A stretch of 14,040 bases of DNA from Candidatus Caenarcanales bacterium. Its GTDB lineage: Bacteria > Cyanobacteriota > Vampirovibrionia > LMEP-6097. The stretch's first letter is position 1. The number at the start of each line of letters is the position of its first letter. The position numbers were made by a program, and so were the translations under genes. This document shows positions 1-6,496 of this stretch, piece by piece. The notes beneath the pieces are model-generated. The model had not been told where the DNA came from and did no database searches. It saw only the letters and a program-made list of their open reading frames with translations. The DNA lies in assembly GCA_021299565.1 (NCBI GenBank), contig JAJTHA010000101.1, forward strand, positions 1 to 14,040, written 5' to 3'.

Positions 1-353
1 CCATCCAGGCTCATGCTTCGTGAGCTAAATGGTTCATCAATACCAACAACAATTCCATTAAGTAGTCCTTTAACAGTACCTGTAGTGCCGCCAGTAACAA
101 TACCAGTGATCATCCCAAGTGGTACACCAATCACACCACCAATGCCTCCTCCAAGACCATCAGTGAACGAATTACTATACTCAACTCCTTTTGAAATTGA
201 TCCTTTCAATAAACCAGAGACAGTGCTGATGGGTGTGCCAACAACTGTGCCTAAAACTGAAGTAATGATATTTTTTTCAACTGCTTTAGCAGGTAACATA
301 GTAGTGAACACGTGAAGTATTAGTAACGCAATTAGTAATTGTCTAATTCGCAT
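1..353 (-). CDS. Secreted glycine-rich protein of unknown function (C-terminus beyond the left edge)
   Basis: The reading frame starts at ATG 353-351 and stays open for 117 codons to the left edge. The start is secure because an AAGGAG Shine-Dalgarno sequence lies 7 bases upstream, the clearest one in the window. Residues 1-24 look like a Sec signal peptide: MRIRQ, then a hydrophobic stretch LLIALLILHVF, then an LPAKA cleavage site before VEKN. The mature part is rich in Gly, Val, Ile and Thr, with repeated small-residue spacing (GGGIGGVIG, then GMITGIVTGG and GTVKGLLNG) at about residues 66-102. This resembles glycine-zipper membrane or outer-membrane proteins. A more polar segment with SSRSMSLDG reaches the edge. 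I recognise no family. It lies downstream of two membrane paralogues on the same strand, but 56 bases away and with its own ribosome binding site. The proline-rich frame on the opposite strand is its shadow. Confidence 0.8.
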   Translation of the reverse strand, partial: MRIRQLLIALLILHVFTTMLPAKAVEKNIITSVLGTVVGTPISTVSGLLKGSISKGVEYSNSFTDGLGGGIGGVIGVPLGMITGIVTGGTTGTVKGLLNGIVVGIDEPFSSRSMSLD

Positions 354-360
354 AGTTTTT

Positions 361-366
361 CTCCTT
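361..366 (-). promoter_or_regulatory. Strong Shine-Dalgarno site (AAGGAG) of the secreted glycine-rich protein
   Basis: On the minus strand AAGGAG is followed by 7 bases and ATG at 353. It fixes the start of the gene at the left edge and shows that the organism can use canonical Shine-Dalgarno pairing, which most genes in this window lack. Confidence 0.75.
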
Positions 367-381
367 TATCATCTTTGATAA
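366..381 (-). promoter_or_regulatory. Small inverted repeat abutting the Shine-Dalgarno site
   Basis: TTATC and GATAA form a perfect 5-bp stem around a 6-base loop. The 3' arm touches the AAGGAG site of the gene starting at 353. If it folds in RNA it could affect ribosome access; it could also be a weak operator or chance in AT-rich DNA. A GTCA lies directly before it, as in the two paralogue leaders, but no matching -10 box is placed the same way. Confidence 0.25.
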
Positions 382-387
382 TGACTC

Positions 388-418
388 TAACTAACCTATT
401 ATTTCCTTATTAACTAAC
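388..418. repeat. Short direct repeat TAACTAAC (388-395 and 411-418)
   Basis: Two identical 8-bp copies lie 23 bp apart start to start. The second overlaps the last codons of the paralogue ending at 410. The first lies in the 56-base gap before the secreted glycine-rich protein. They could be a regulatory pair or coincidence; nothing else supports a function. Confidence 0.2.
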
Positions 419-1468
419 TAGGACCGGATTGTCCATTTTTTGTTCCGCAGCAGCTTTACTATTAAACGCATTCCAGATCGCATACGCAGATACATTTAGA
501 GCAGCACCTAAGTGAATTAGAATTTTTGCTACATCATCATTGACCCAACGTTTCGCAATATCGGCAACTGCTGCCATACTGCACATTACACCAATGACAA
601 ATTTGTATAAACTCTTGCTTTCGCTACCAAAAACAAGACCAATATCTCCGAGAATGCCGCCAATATTTCTCAAAAAGCCAAGTCCTTTTGCAAAAGTACT
701 ATTGCGATCTTGTCTTGCAAAAAGCATCATTGGTAAAGATCCAGCTAATATCATTGCGCAATTGATCATATAAATTCCCCCTTCCCAGAATTTCATTTTT
801 CCTTTTGCAAAGTCAGAAAGCATATTTTTAAATTCATTTGTAATCATAGAAATATTTTCACCAAAACTAGAATTGCCTTTTTGTAATTTTTCAGCAAGAC
901 TTGAATCTGTTTTTGCTTTTTCTTTAAGACGACTCATCACCATATCATATGGTTGGTTTAGTCCAGTACTAAAGCCGAAAACCGCATCAATATTGGCATC
1001 TCCGACAGTAGGCAAAAAAGCAGGAGGAATAATTTTGATTAGACCTTCAACGCCACGCTTATTTTCAAAAGCTGTCCAGGCTGCCGTACCATAAGATATT
1101 AATGGAGCAACCCAGCGCGTACAGAAAAAAGCAGCGTCATTAAAAAATTTATTCATCGTAGATTTTTTAGCTGTGAAATTAGTTATGGTGGCGACAGCAT
1201 GCAAAAAAGCGTTGATTCCACTAATGCTTATATTTCTGTAGTCTGAATCTTTTACAAATTTATCGATTAAACCAGAGTATTTATTTTTTGTTTTAGGAGG
1301 ATCATTAGTCTCTTTAGGTTTTTCAGTTTGATGTAAATCTTGAATAGAATTTTCATTAGGGTTTATTATATTGGCATCAACTTTTTCATTCGTAATAGAC
1401 GGCAAAATTTGGCCTAATATAGGCTTATCTAATAAGCTAAGATTTTGGCTGTTTTCAGCTATTTGCAT
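410..1468 (-). CDS. Membrane-associated protein of unknown family, paralogue B (352 aa)
   Basis: I do not recognise the family. The 352-residue protein has three visible parts. A short N-terminal motif, MQIA...LSLLDKP..GQ, is shared with the neighbouring paralogue. A polar, variable linker covers about residues 27-68 and contains the shared IQDLHQ motif. A conserved core covers about 71-338, starting FVKDSDYRNISISGIN. The core has roughly six or seven moderately hydrophobic stretches rich in Gly and Ala (near 84-99, 113-131, 142-165, 232-252, 265-282, 287-305 and 315-335), separated by charged segments such as RLKEKAKTD and ARQDRNSTFAKG. There is no signal peptide. Invariant stretches include FFCTRW, FENKRG, LPTVGDANIDAVFG and LNQPYD. 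The start at 1468 is supported by the matching N-terminus of the paralogue. No Shine-Dalgarno sequence is visible. A TATAAT box and a hairpin-forming leader precede it. Function unknown. Confidence 0.85.
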   Translation of the reverse strand: MQIAENSQNLSLLDKPILGQILPSITNEKVDANIINPNENSIQDLHQTEKPKETNDPPKTKNKYSGLIDKFVKDSDYRNISISGINAFLHAVATITNFTAKKSTMNKFFNDAAFFCTRWVAPLISYGTAAWTAFENKRGVEGLIKIIPPAFLPTVGDANIDAVFGFSTGLNQPYDMVMSRLKEKAKTDSSLAEKLQKGNSSFGENISMITNEFKNMLSDFAKGKMKFWEGGIYMINCAMILAGSLPMMLFARQDRNSTFAKGLGFLRNIGGILGDIGLVFGSESKSLYKFVIGVMCSMAAVADIAKRWVNDDVAKILIHLGAALNVSAYAIWNAFNSKAAAEQKMDNPVLVS

Positions 1469-1475
1469 GTCTTAA

Positions 1476-1492
1476 ATACCCAAATAAGGTAT
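1476..1492 (-). promoter_or_regulatory. 5' leader hairpin of paralogue B
   Basis: Read on the minus strand, ATACC, a 7-base loop and GGTAT form a 5-bp stem. It begins just after GTC and ends 7 bases before the ATG at 1468. The same position upstream of the sister gene (2534-2548) carries a different sequence (AAGCC/GGCTT) that forms an equivalent 5-bp stem. Two base pairs therefore changed with pairing kept, which favours an RNA structure over a shared protein-binding site. Confidence 0.4.
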
Positions 1493-1500
1493 GACAGATT

Positions 1501-1506
1501 ATTATA
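1501..1506 (-). promoter_or_regulatory. -10 box (TATAAT) for paralogue B
   Basis: The minus strand reads CGCTATAATAA 32 bases upstream of ATG 1468. The sister gene has CGCTACAATAA at the equivalent place (2557-2562), and in both the next conserved element, TGTCA, has the same spacing. No good -35 hexamer is seen. Transcription would start near 1494, giving a leader of about 25 bases. Confidence 0.45.
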
Positions 1507-1518
1507 GCGTAATACTAT

Positions 1519-2526
1519 TTATGTGGTAGCTAAAGCCGCTCTCTCTTTGGCGTTTTTACTATTAAAAACGTTCCACAGCGCATAAGCGGATACGTCTAGA
1601 GCAGAGCCCAAATGTATCAGTATTTTGGACATATCTTCAGAGACCCAGCGTTTACCAATATTGGCTATTGCAGAAATACTACACATGACACCAATAATAA
1701 ATTTATAGATACTCTTGTTTTCACCACCAAGAACAAATCCTAGATCACCAAAAATCCCACCAAGATTTCTCAAAAAGCCTAAGGATTTTGCAAAAGTACT
1801 ATTTCTGTCATTTCTTCCAAACAGTAGCATTGGAATTGAGCCAGCAAGAATTAAACTACAATTCAAAAAATAAATTCCGTGATCCCAAAATTTTAATTTA
1901 CCTTGTTTGAAATCGGATAAATAATTTTTGAATTCATTAAAAATCATTTGCCTGTTTTCTTTAAAACTTGAATTTCCAGATTTAAGTTTTTCGGCAAGCT
2001 CAGTATCTGTTTTTGCTTTTTCTTTTAGCCTATCAGATACAAGATCATATGGTTGGTTTAAAGCATTTACCAGTCCAAAAACCGCATCAATATTGGCATC
2101 GCCAACAGTAGGTAATAGCAAAGGAGGAACAAGTTTGATGAGCCCCTCAATACCTCTTTTATTTTCAAATGCTTCAAGAGCAGCACTACCATAAGAACTA
2201 ATTGGAGCTATCCATCTTGTGCAGAAAAAAGCAGCATCATTCAAAAACTTTTTGAGACCTTGGTTTTTTTTCTTCATTGTAAAATTAGTCACCATAGCAA
2301 GCGCGTGTAAAAGAGCATTGATACCACTGATACTAATATTTCGATAATCAGAATTTTTAACTAAAAGAGAAAATAAGTTTTTTGATTTTTTATTTTCTTC
2401 TTGATGCAATTCTTGAATTTTCGAAGCAGTTTTAGGGCTTAATTCTATTTTGGGCAATGACAATAGACTTTGGCCATGAACAGGCATGGCTAAAACGCTT
2501 TGGTTTTGGCTAGGGGCGATTTGCAT
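1519..2526 (-). CDS. Membrane-associated protein of unknown family, paralogue A (335 aa)
   Basis: This is the upstream member of a tandem pair with the gene at 410-1468. By hand alignment 193 of 264 core residues match (about 73%), with one 2-residue gap. Its N-terminus (MQIAPSQNQSVLAMPVHGQ) and a later IQELHQ motif also match, while the polar linker between them (about residues 25-55) is shorter and diverged. The core starts near residue 56 (LVKNSDYRNISISGIN) and has the same six or seven Gly/Ala-rich hydrophobic stretches, with no signal peptide. Stretches of 17-25 identical bases survive between the copies, for example around the VGDANIDAVFG codons, so the duplication is fairly recent or under strong constraint. 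A separate leader and -10 box precede each copy. No enzyme motif is recognisable. A multi-pass membrane protein or a peripheral, membrane-remodelling protein is possible. Confidence 0.85.
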   Translation of the reverse strand: MQIAPSQNQSVLAMPVHGQSLLSLPKIELSPKTASKIQELHQEENKKSKNLFSLLVKNSDYRNISISGINALLHALAMVTNFTMKKKNQGLKKFLNDAAFFCTRWIAPISSYGSAALEAFENKRGIEGLIKLVPPLLLPTVGDANIDAVFGLVNALNQPYDLVSDRLKEKAKTDTELAEKLKSGNSSFKENRQMIFNEFKNYLSDFKQGKLKFWDHGIYFLNCSLILAGSIPMLLFGRNDRNSTFAKSLGFLRNLGGIFGDLGFVLGGENKSIYKFIIGVMCSISAIANIGKRWVSEDMSKILIHLGSALDVSAYALWNVFNSKNAKERAALATT

Positions 2527-2533
2527 TTAGAAT

Positions 2534-2548
2534 AAGCCAATACGGCTT
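2534..2548 (-). promoter_or_regulatory. 5' leader hairpin of paralogue A
   Basis: On the minus strand AAGCC, loop GTATT and GGCTT form a 5-bp stem between GTC and a 7-base spacer before ATG 2526. Placement, stem length and spacer match the leader of the sister gene, with compensatory changes in two pairs. Confidence 0.4.
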
Positions 2549-2556
2549 GACATGTT

Positions 2557-2562
2557 ATTGTA
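2557..2562 (-). promoter_or_regulatory. -10 box (TACAAT) for paralogue A
   Basis: CGCTACAATAA is found 30 bases upstream of ATG 2526 and aligns with CGCTATAATAA of the sister gene. It lies in the 55-base gap after cdsA, so the paralogue can be transcribed independently of cdsA. No convincing -35 hexamer is visible. Confidence 0.4.
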
Positions 2563-2581
2563 GCGCGGACTAGATTTTGGC

Positions 2582-3406
2582 TTATTTAATGCTTAGTGCA
2601 AAGGCAAAATATGCAAACCAGGCAGCAAAAATATGACTATCTATTCTATCTAAAATGCCGCCATGTGACATTAATACGGTACCAGAGTCTTTCACTCCAG
2701 CAGCTCTTTTGAGAGCACTTACTAGTAAGTCACCAATTTGCCCAAGTATATTAAACACTATTGCGATAGCAACCAAAATATAGTCGTTTAAAAAATGTAA
2801 ATGAAAAATCTTTGCAAGAAAGACAAAAGTTAATGAACCTACAGTTAGTCCGATCAAGCTTCCTTCTATGGTTTTGCCTGGGCTGATGCTTGTGCTTAAT
2901 TTATGTTTGCCAAAAATTTTGCCTCCTAACATTGAAGCACTATCGTTGAGCGCAATACTAAGTATACTAATAAGCGTAAAACCAAAACCATTATCCATAA
3001 GCCTTACCCAGACGAAAAAAGAAGGCAAAAGTCCTAATTGAAAAACAGCCCATAACGAAGCGGTTAAATCTTCAAATTTGGTATAAGTCGCGCGCAATAT
3101 TATACGAGGAAAAATACAAGTATATGCAGCAAGCAATGAGATCGCTTGTACTACTAGAACCTTTTCAAGTTCAAAACCATTTTTGAAAATTAGAGGAGTT
3201 AGAATAAATAAACTAATAAAAAAAGGAATAATTCTATTTACCAGAAAAATTCCCATATTGTTACAAAGTTTATTGAATTCAAAAAAGGCTGCAAGTGCTG
3301 TGCAGAGTATAACTAAAGACCAAGCTATTGCTCCAAGATAATCTAATAAAATCACTGAGGCGAAGAGAATAATGGCGATAGTTATACGGTTTTTAGCCAC
3401 AGCCAT
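2582..3406 (-). CDS. cdsA: Phosphatidate cytidylyltransferase (CDP-diacylglycerol synthase)
   Basis: CdsA joins CTP and phosphatidic acid to give CDP-diacylglycerol, the branch point of phospholipid synthesis, in the cytoplasmic membrane. The 274-residue length and many membrane helices (from residue 8 on) fit the family. The conserved central block is present: NDSASMLGGKIFGKHKLS and ISPGKTIEG at about 154-182. The C-terminal signature runs from S230 (SALKRAAGVKDSG) through HGGILDRID at 248-256, with the metal-binding aspartates of the family in place. One oddity is that the usual Pro-Gly before HGG (PGHGG) is Met-Ser here (MSHGG). The start at ATG 3406 gives a normal N-terminus; no Shine-Dalgarno sequence is seen. 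It is divergent from mgtE across 42 bases and is followed on the same strand, 55 bases on, by paralogue A. Confidence 0.93.
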   Translation of the reverse strand: MAVAKNRITIAIILFASVILLDYLGAIAWSLVILCTALAAFFEFNKLCNNMGIFLVNRIIPFFISLFILTPLIFKNGFELEKVLVVQAISLLAAYTCIFPRIILRATYTKFEDLTASLWAVFQLGLLPSFFVWVRLMDNGFGFTLISILSIALNDSASMLGGKIFGKHKLSTSISPGKTIEGSLIGLTVGSLTFVFLAKIFHLHFLNDYILVAIAIVFNILGQIGDLLVSALKRAAGVKDSGTVLMSHGGILDRIDSHIFAAWFAYFAFALSIK

Positions 3407-3432
3407 AATGCTAACATCAAAACAGGGAAAAA

Positions 3433-3440
3433 TATAAATT
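3433..3440 (+). promoter_or_regulatory. Putative -10 region of mgtE (TATAAATT)
   Basis: TATAAATT lies 8-10 bases before the mgtE ATG at 3449 in the 42-base gap shared with cdsA. A start site about 7 bases downstream would leave almost no leader. There is no Shine-Dalgarno sequence, no clear -35, and no room for a magnesium riboswitch. Confidence 0.3.
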
Positions 3441-3448
3441 AGATAGCT

Positions 3449-4810
3449 ATGGCAAATACATTAGATCTTAAAAATCTTTTGCAAGACATTGATAAGTCTA
3501 GTGTTATAGATTTGCGTCAGATTTTTGATCAATTTTATCCTCAAGATATAGCTGAAGAATATAAAAATTTAGATATTGAAGAAAAGGAATTGTTATTTAC
3601 GATATTGTCAGAAGATCAAGGCGCTGCGGTCTTAGTTGAACTAGCCAAAGCAGATACTAAAGATACCCTTGAAATTATTTCTGATGACCAATTAGTTCGT
3701 TTTGTTAATAACATGCAACTAGATGATGCTGCCGATATTATCGCCAATCTCAATGATGAAAGAATAGTTTATGTATTAGAAAATATTCAAAGACCAAGTG
3801 AACTAAAAGAGTTAATGAGTTTTGAACCGGATACCTGTGGTGGTATTATGGCACCAAATTTTATTAGCGTAAGAGCCGATCTCAAAGTCGCTTCAGCATT
3901 AAGATACATCAGGCTCAAAGCAAAAGACAACTATAGTGAGATTCTTTATGTCTATGTAACCAAAAAATTTGGCGAACTCGTAGGCGTAATTAGTTTTAAG
4001 CAGCTATTTTTGGCTGATGATAATGATTTTGTTAGTGAGCATACAAATGAAGAAGTTATTGCTGTAAAAGTTGATGACGATCAAGAACTTGCGGCTGATC
4101 TTATTTCAAAATATAATTTTTTGGCGATACCTGTTGTTAATAACAATAATCAATTAGTGGGAATTATTACTATTGATGATGCTGTCGATGTAATTGAAGA
4201 AGAAACCACGGAAGATATTTACCAGTCTAGTGGTATTAATTATGAGCCAGAATCAGACCTTAATCAGTCTTTAATAAATGAATACTTCGCTGCATATAGA
4301 GCTAGAACACCATGGTTGATTATTACTCTCATTGGTCAATATTTATCAACTACTATTATTGCAAAATATAATGTAACCATAGCTGCAATACCAATCGCCA
4401 TCTCGTTTATGCCTTTGTTATCAGGTCTTTCGGGCAATATCGGGAATCAAAGCTCCACAATTATAGTGCGCGGTTTATATACTGGAGAAGTCAACGAAAA
4501 TAAAAGTATTAAAGTTTTTTTCCATGAATTAGTGATTAGTTTATGTATAGGACTAACCTGTGCCTTGATCACAAGTCTTTTGTCTTATTTCTTTTATAGA
4601 AATTTTCTTTTGTCACTTCTTATTGGACTTTCTTTATTATGTTCAATGGTATTAGCTGTTGGTTTAGGCACTTTGACTCCGATTATTTTTAAAAAAATTA
4701 ATCTTGACCCTGCAACCGCAAGTGGTCCCTTGATAACGACTATAATTGATATGATTTCCTTTTTTGTTTATCTAACTTTGATAACCAAATTTATTAGTGA
4801 GTTGATTTAA
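3449..4810 (+). CDS. mgtE: Magnesium transporter MgtE
   Basis: MgtE is a homodimeric Mg2+ channel whose cytosolic domains sense intracellular magnesium and close the pore. The 453-residue length is typical. An N-terminal helical MgtE_N domain covers about residues 25-125. Two CBS domains follow, about 130-190 (starting FEPDTCGGIMAPNFISV) and 200-255 (with LAIPVV and VGIITIDDAVDVIEE). The membrane domain has five predicted helices from about 285 to 450, including the pore motif SGNIGNQSST at 328-337 and ASGPLITTIID at 424-434. D434 matches the pore aspartate known from the Thermus thermophilus protein (D432 there). The gene diverges from cdsA and is followed after 2 bases by the secreted TIM-barrel gene, so the two are probably co-transcribed. 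Nothing looks degenerate. Confidence 0.95.
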   Translation: MANTLDLKNLLQDIDKSSVIDLRQIFDQFYPQDIAEEYKNLDIEEKELLFTILSEDQGAAVLVELAKADTKDTLEIISDDQLVRFVNNMQLDDAADIIANLNDERIVYVLENIQRPSELKELMSFEPDTCGGIMAPNFISVRADLKVASALRYIRLKAKDNYSEILYVYVTKKFGELVGVISFKQLFLADDNDFVSEHTNEEVIAVKVDDDQELAADLISKYNFLAIPVVNNNNQLVGIITIDDAVDVIEEETTEDIYQSSGINYEPESDLNQSLINEYFAAYRARTPWLIITLIGQYLSTTIIAKYNVTIAAIPIAISFMPLLSGLSGNIGNQSSTIIVRGLYTGEVNENKSIKVFFHELVISLCIGLTCALITSLLSYFFYRNFLLSLLIGLSLLCSMVLAVGLGTLTPIIFKKINLDPATASGPLITTIIDMISFFVYLTLITKFISELI

Positions 4811-4812
4811 TA

Positions 4813-5775
4813 ATGATGAAAAAGTTACTATTGATTGTGTTTTTTATACATTTAGGCTTTGTTGGCCCTGCTAAGGCTTTCACTGAGCCGGATTTGCGTA
4901 AATTAAAAGAGTTATTGCAAAGGCTAAAAAAAGACAATCCAAATTTTACTTTTAGAGAAGAGGTTTTTGCTCCAACTCAAGCTATTGAAGCAGAGCCACA
5001 AGAACCAACTCAACAAGAACAAATTCAAGAAACACAGAGATTGATAACCAATGGCAAAGGCATTTGGATCAATATTTGGAATTACCCAAAAGATATGGAT
5101 AAATTCATTGCCCGCATGAAAAAATTTAATATCGATACCATCTATCTTCAAATCAATAGATCAACGACGCCTTATTTCTATAATCAAACTGGCTTAAATC
5201 AAATCTTGAAAGCTTCTCATGAAAACAATATAAAAGTCATTGGTTGGTCTTATTGCTATCTCAAAAATATCTCACTAGATGCAGATAAATTTATCAAACC
5301 TGCTCTCTATAAGAGTCCCGAAGGGCATAGTCTAGATGGTATGGCAGCTGATATCGAAGAAAACACACAACTCTGGGCTGTAAAAAGTTATACCGAAGCT
5401 ATTAAAAAGAAATTACCTAATGACTACCCTTTAATCGCAATTGTTTTTTCTCCGAAAATCAAACAAAAATATCCATGGGAATACATCGGCAACAAATGGG
5501 ACATTTTGATGCCAATGGTTTACTGGCATGGTTTAAAAAATAGAGATAGGGATTTGGTTTATAACTTTGTCAAAAGCAGTATTGATGATCTTCGTAAATT
5601 TACCAAAAAAGATGATCTTAATATCCATTTAATTACCGATGGTGAGAGAACTACAGTGAGTGAAATTAGAACATCTCTTGAAGCTGCTTTAGATGCAGGT
5701 GTCAATGCTGGGGTGAGTATTTATCCTGAGCATTTATCAACTGACTCTATGCTAGAACAGCTAAAAAACTTTTGA
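4813..5775 (+). CDS. Secreted TIM-barrel glycoside-hydrolase-like protein (320 aa)
   Basis: Residues 1-22 form a signal peptide (MMKK, hydrophobic LLLIVFFIHLGFVG, cleavage after PAKA). A helical, charged and Gln/Glu-rich linker covers about 24-78. From about residue 81 the chain reads like an alpha/beta barrel: GIWINIWN, a helix, IDTIYLQIN, IKVIGWSYCYL, GMAADIEE (176-183), YPLIAIVFSP, WDILMPMVYWHG (229-240), IHLITDG and VNAGVSIYPEH. Acidic residues at strand ends (D180, E182) and the MPMVYW motif are typical of glycoside hydrolase-like barrels acting on polysaccharide or cell-wall glycans, but I cannot assign a numbered family or substrate. The start is ATG 4813 or 4816, 2-5 bases after the mgtE stop, so translation is probably coupled. 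The last 29 bases overlap the convergent pdxJ gene. It could instead be a non-catalytic barrel. Confidence 0.75.
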   Translation: MMKKLLLIVFFIHLGFVGPAKAFTEPDLRKLKELLQRLKKDNPNFTFREEVFAPTQAIEAEPQEPTQQEQIQETQRLITNGKGIWINIWNYPKDMDKFIARMKKFNIDTIYLQINRSTTPYFYNQTGLNQILKASHENNIKVIGWSYCYLKNISLDADKFIKPALYKSPEGHSLDGMAADIEENTQLWAVKSYTEAIKKKLPNDYPLIAIVFSPKIKQKYPWEYIGNKWDILMPMVYWHGLKNRDRDLVYNFVKSSIDDLRKFTKKDDLNIHLITDGERTTVSEIRTSLEAALDAGVNAGVSIYPEHLSTDSMLEQLKNF

Positions 5776-6496
5776 TAGTGTTTTCCAAACCATAATAAAT
5801 TGAATTTGCAATAATCGAATGTCCAATATGCAATTCTTGTATATTTTTCAAATTCTGCATTAAGGGAGGCAAATTATTGACAGTTAAACCATGTCCTAGA
5901 TTGACTTTGAGCCCTATGCTTTGAGCAAATTTTGTCGCATCGTGGATTCGGGCAATTTCTGCTTGCACTGGCTCTAGTGATGCCGAACCATATTTAATAA
6001 ATAAGTTAGCGTAAGTGCCGGTGTGAATTTCAATAAAATTAGCACCAATTTCTTTGGCAAGGGTAATTTGCTCTTCTATTGGATCAACAAAAAAACTTAT
6101 TTGAGTACCATTGTCTTTAATAGCTTTGATAAATTCTTTGAGATATTTTTCTTGCCCTATCAAATTTAAACCACCCTCCGTAGTTAATTCCTCTCTTTTT
6201 TCTGGAACTATGGTGGCTAACTTAGCTTTTGTTTTTAAGCAAATAGCTTTAATCTCATCCGTGGCACCCATTTCAAATGTAAAAGATAATTTAGAACTTT
6301 TTTGTATATAAGCATCAATATCATAAATGTCTCGATCATTGATATGCCTGCGATCTTCTCGAAGGTGCATGGTGATACCTTTTGCTTGAGTAGCTTCAAT
6401 AATTTTAACTGCTTGAATTAGATCAGGCTCAATGGTGCGTCTAGCATTTCTGACAGTCGCTATATGATCTATATTGATATGAAGTTCATTAGGCAT
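5747..6496 (-). CDS. pdxJ: Pyridoxine 5'-phosphate synthase
   Basis: PdxJ condenses 1-deoxyxylulose 5-phosphate with 3-amino-2-oxopropyl phosphate to make pyridoxine 5'-phosphate, the last ring-forming step of the DXP-dependent vitamin B6 pathway in the cytoplasm. The 249 residues match the family end to end: NIDHIATVRNARR near the start, ITMHLREDRRHINDRD at 41-56, VPEKREELTTEGGL at 98-110, FIEIHTG at 154-160, VNLGHGLT at 198-205 and HIGHSII at 223-229. The catalytic residues known from the Escherichia coli enzyme correspond to H44, E75 and H202, all present. The gene starts inside the 3' end of the sulfotransferase (8-base overlap), without a Shine-Dalgarno sequence, so coupled translation from the mqnE cluster is likely. 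Its 3' end overlaps the convergent TIM-barrel gene by 29 bases, so there is no room for a terminator. The partner gene pdxA is not in the window. Confidence 0.96.
   Translation of the reverse strand: MPNELHINIDHIATVRNARRTIEPDLIQAVKIIEATQAKGITMHLREDRRHINDRDIYDIDAYIQKSSKLSFTFEMGATDEIKAICLKTKAKLATIVPEKREELTTEGGLNLIGQEKYLKEFIKAIKDNGTQISFFVDPIEEQITLAKEIGANFIEIHTGTYANLFIKYGSASLEPVQAEIARIHDATKFAQSIGLKVNLGHGLTVNNLPPLMQNLKNIQELHIGHSIIANSIYYGLENTIKSFLAVLA

Noticed and set aside
13..315. Plus-strand proline-rich frame of 100 codons at the left edge
   Set aside because: It is the antisense of the Gly/Val/Thr-rich codons of the secreted protein on the minus strand, which has a Shine-Dalgarno site and a signal peptide.
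410..2526. Prophage holin, colicin or toxin-antitoxin interpretation of the paralogue pair
   Set aside because: The length, multiple conserved charged loops, lack of adjacent lysis or immunity genes and separate promoters do not fit these systems.
3407..3448. Magnesium riboswitch or attenuator before mgtE
   Set aside because: Only 42 bases separate it from cdsA, far too few for an M-box, and no structured leader is visible.
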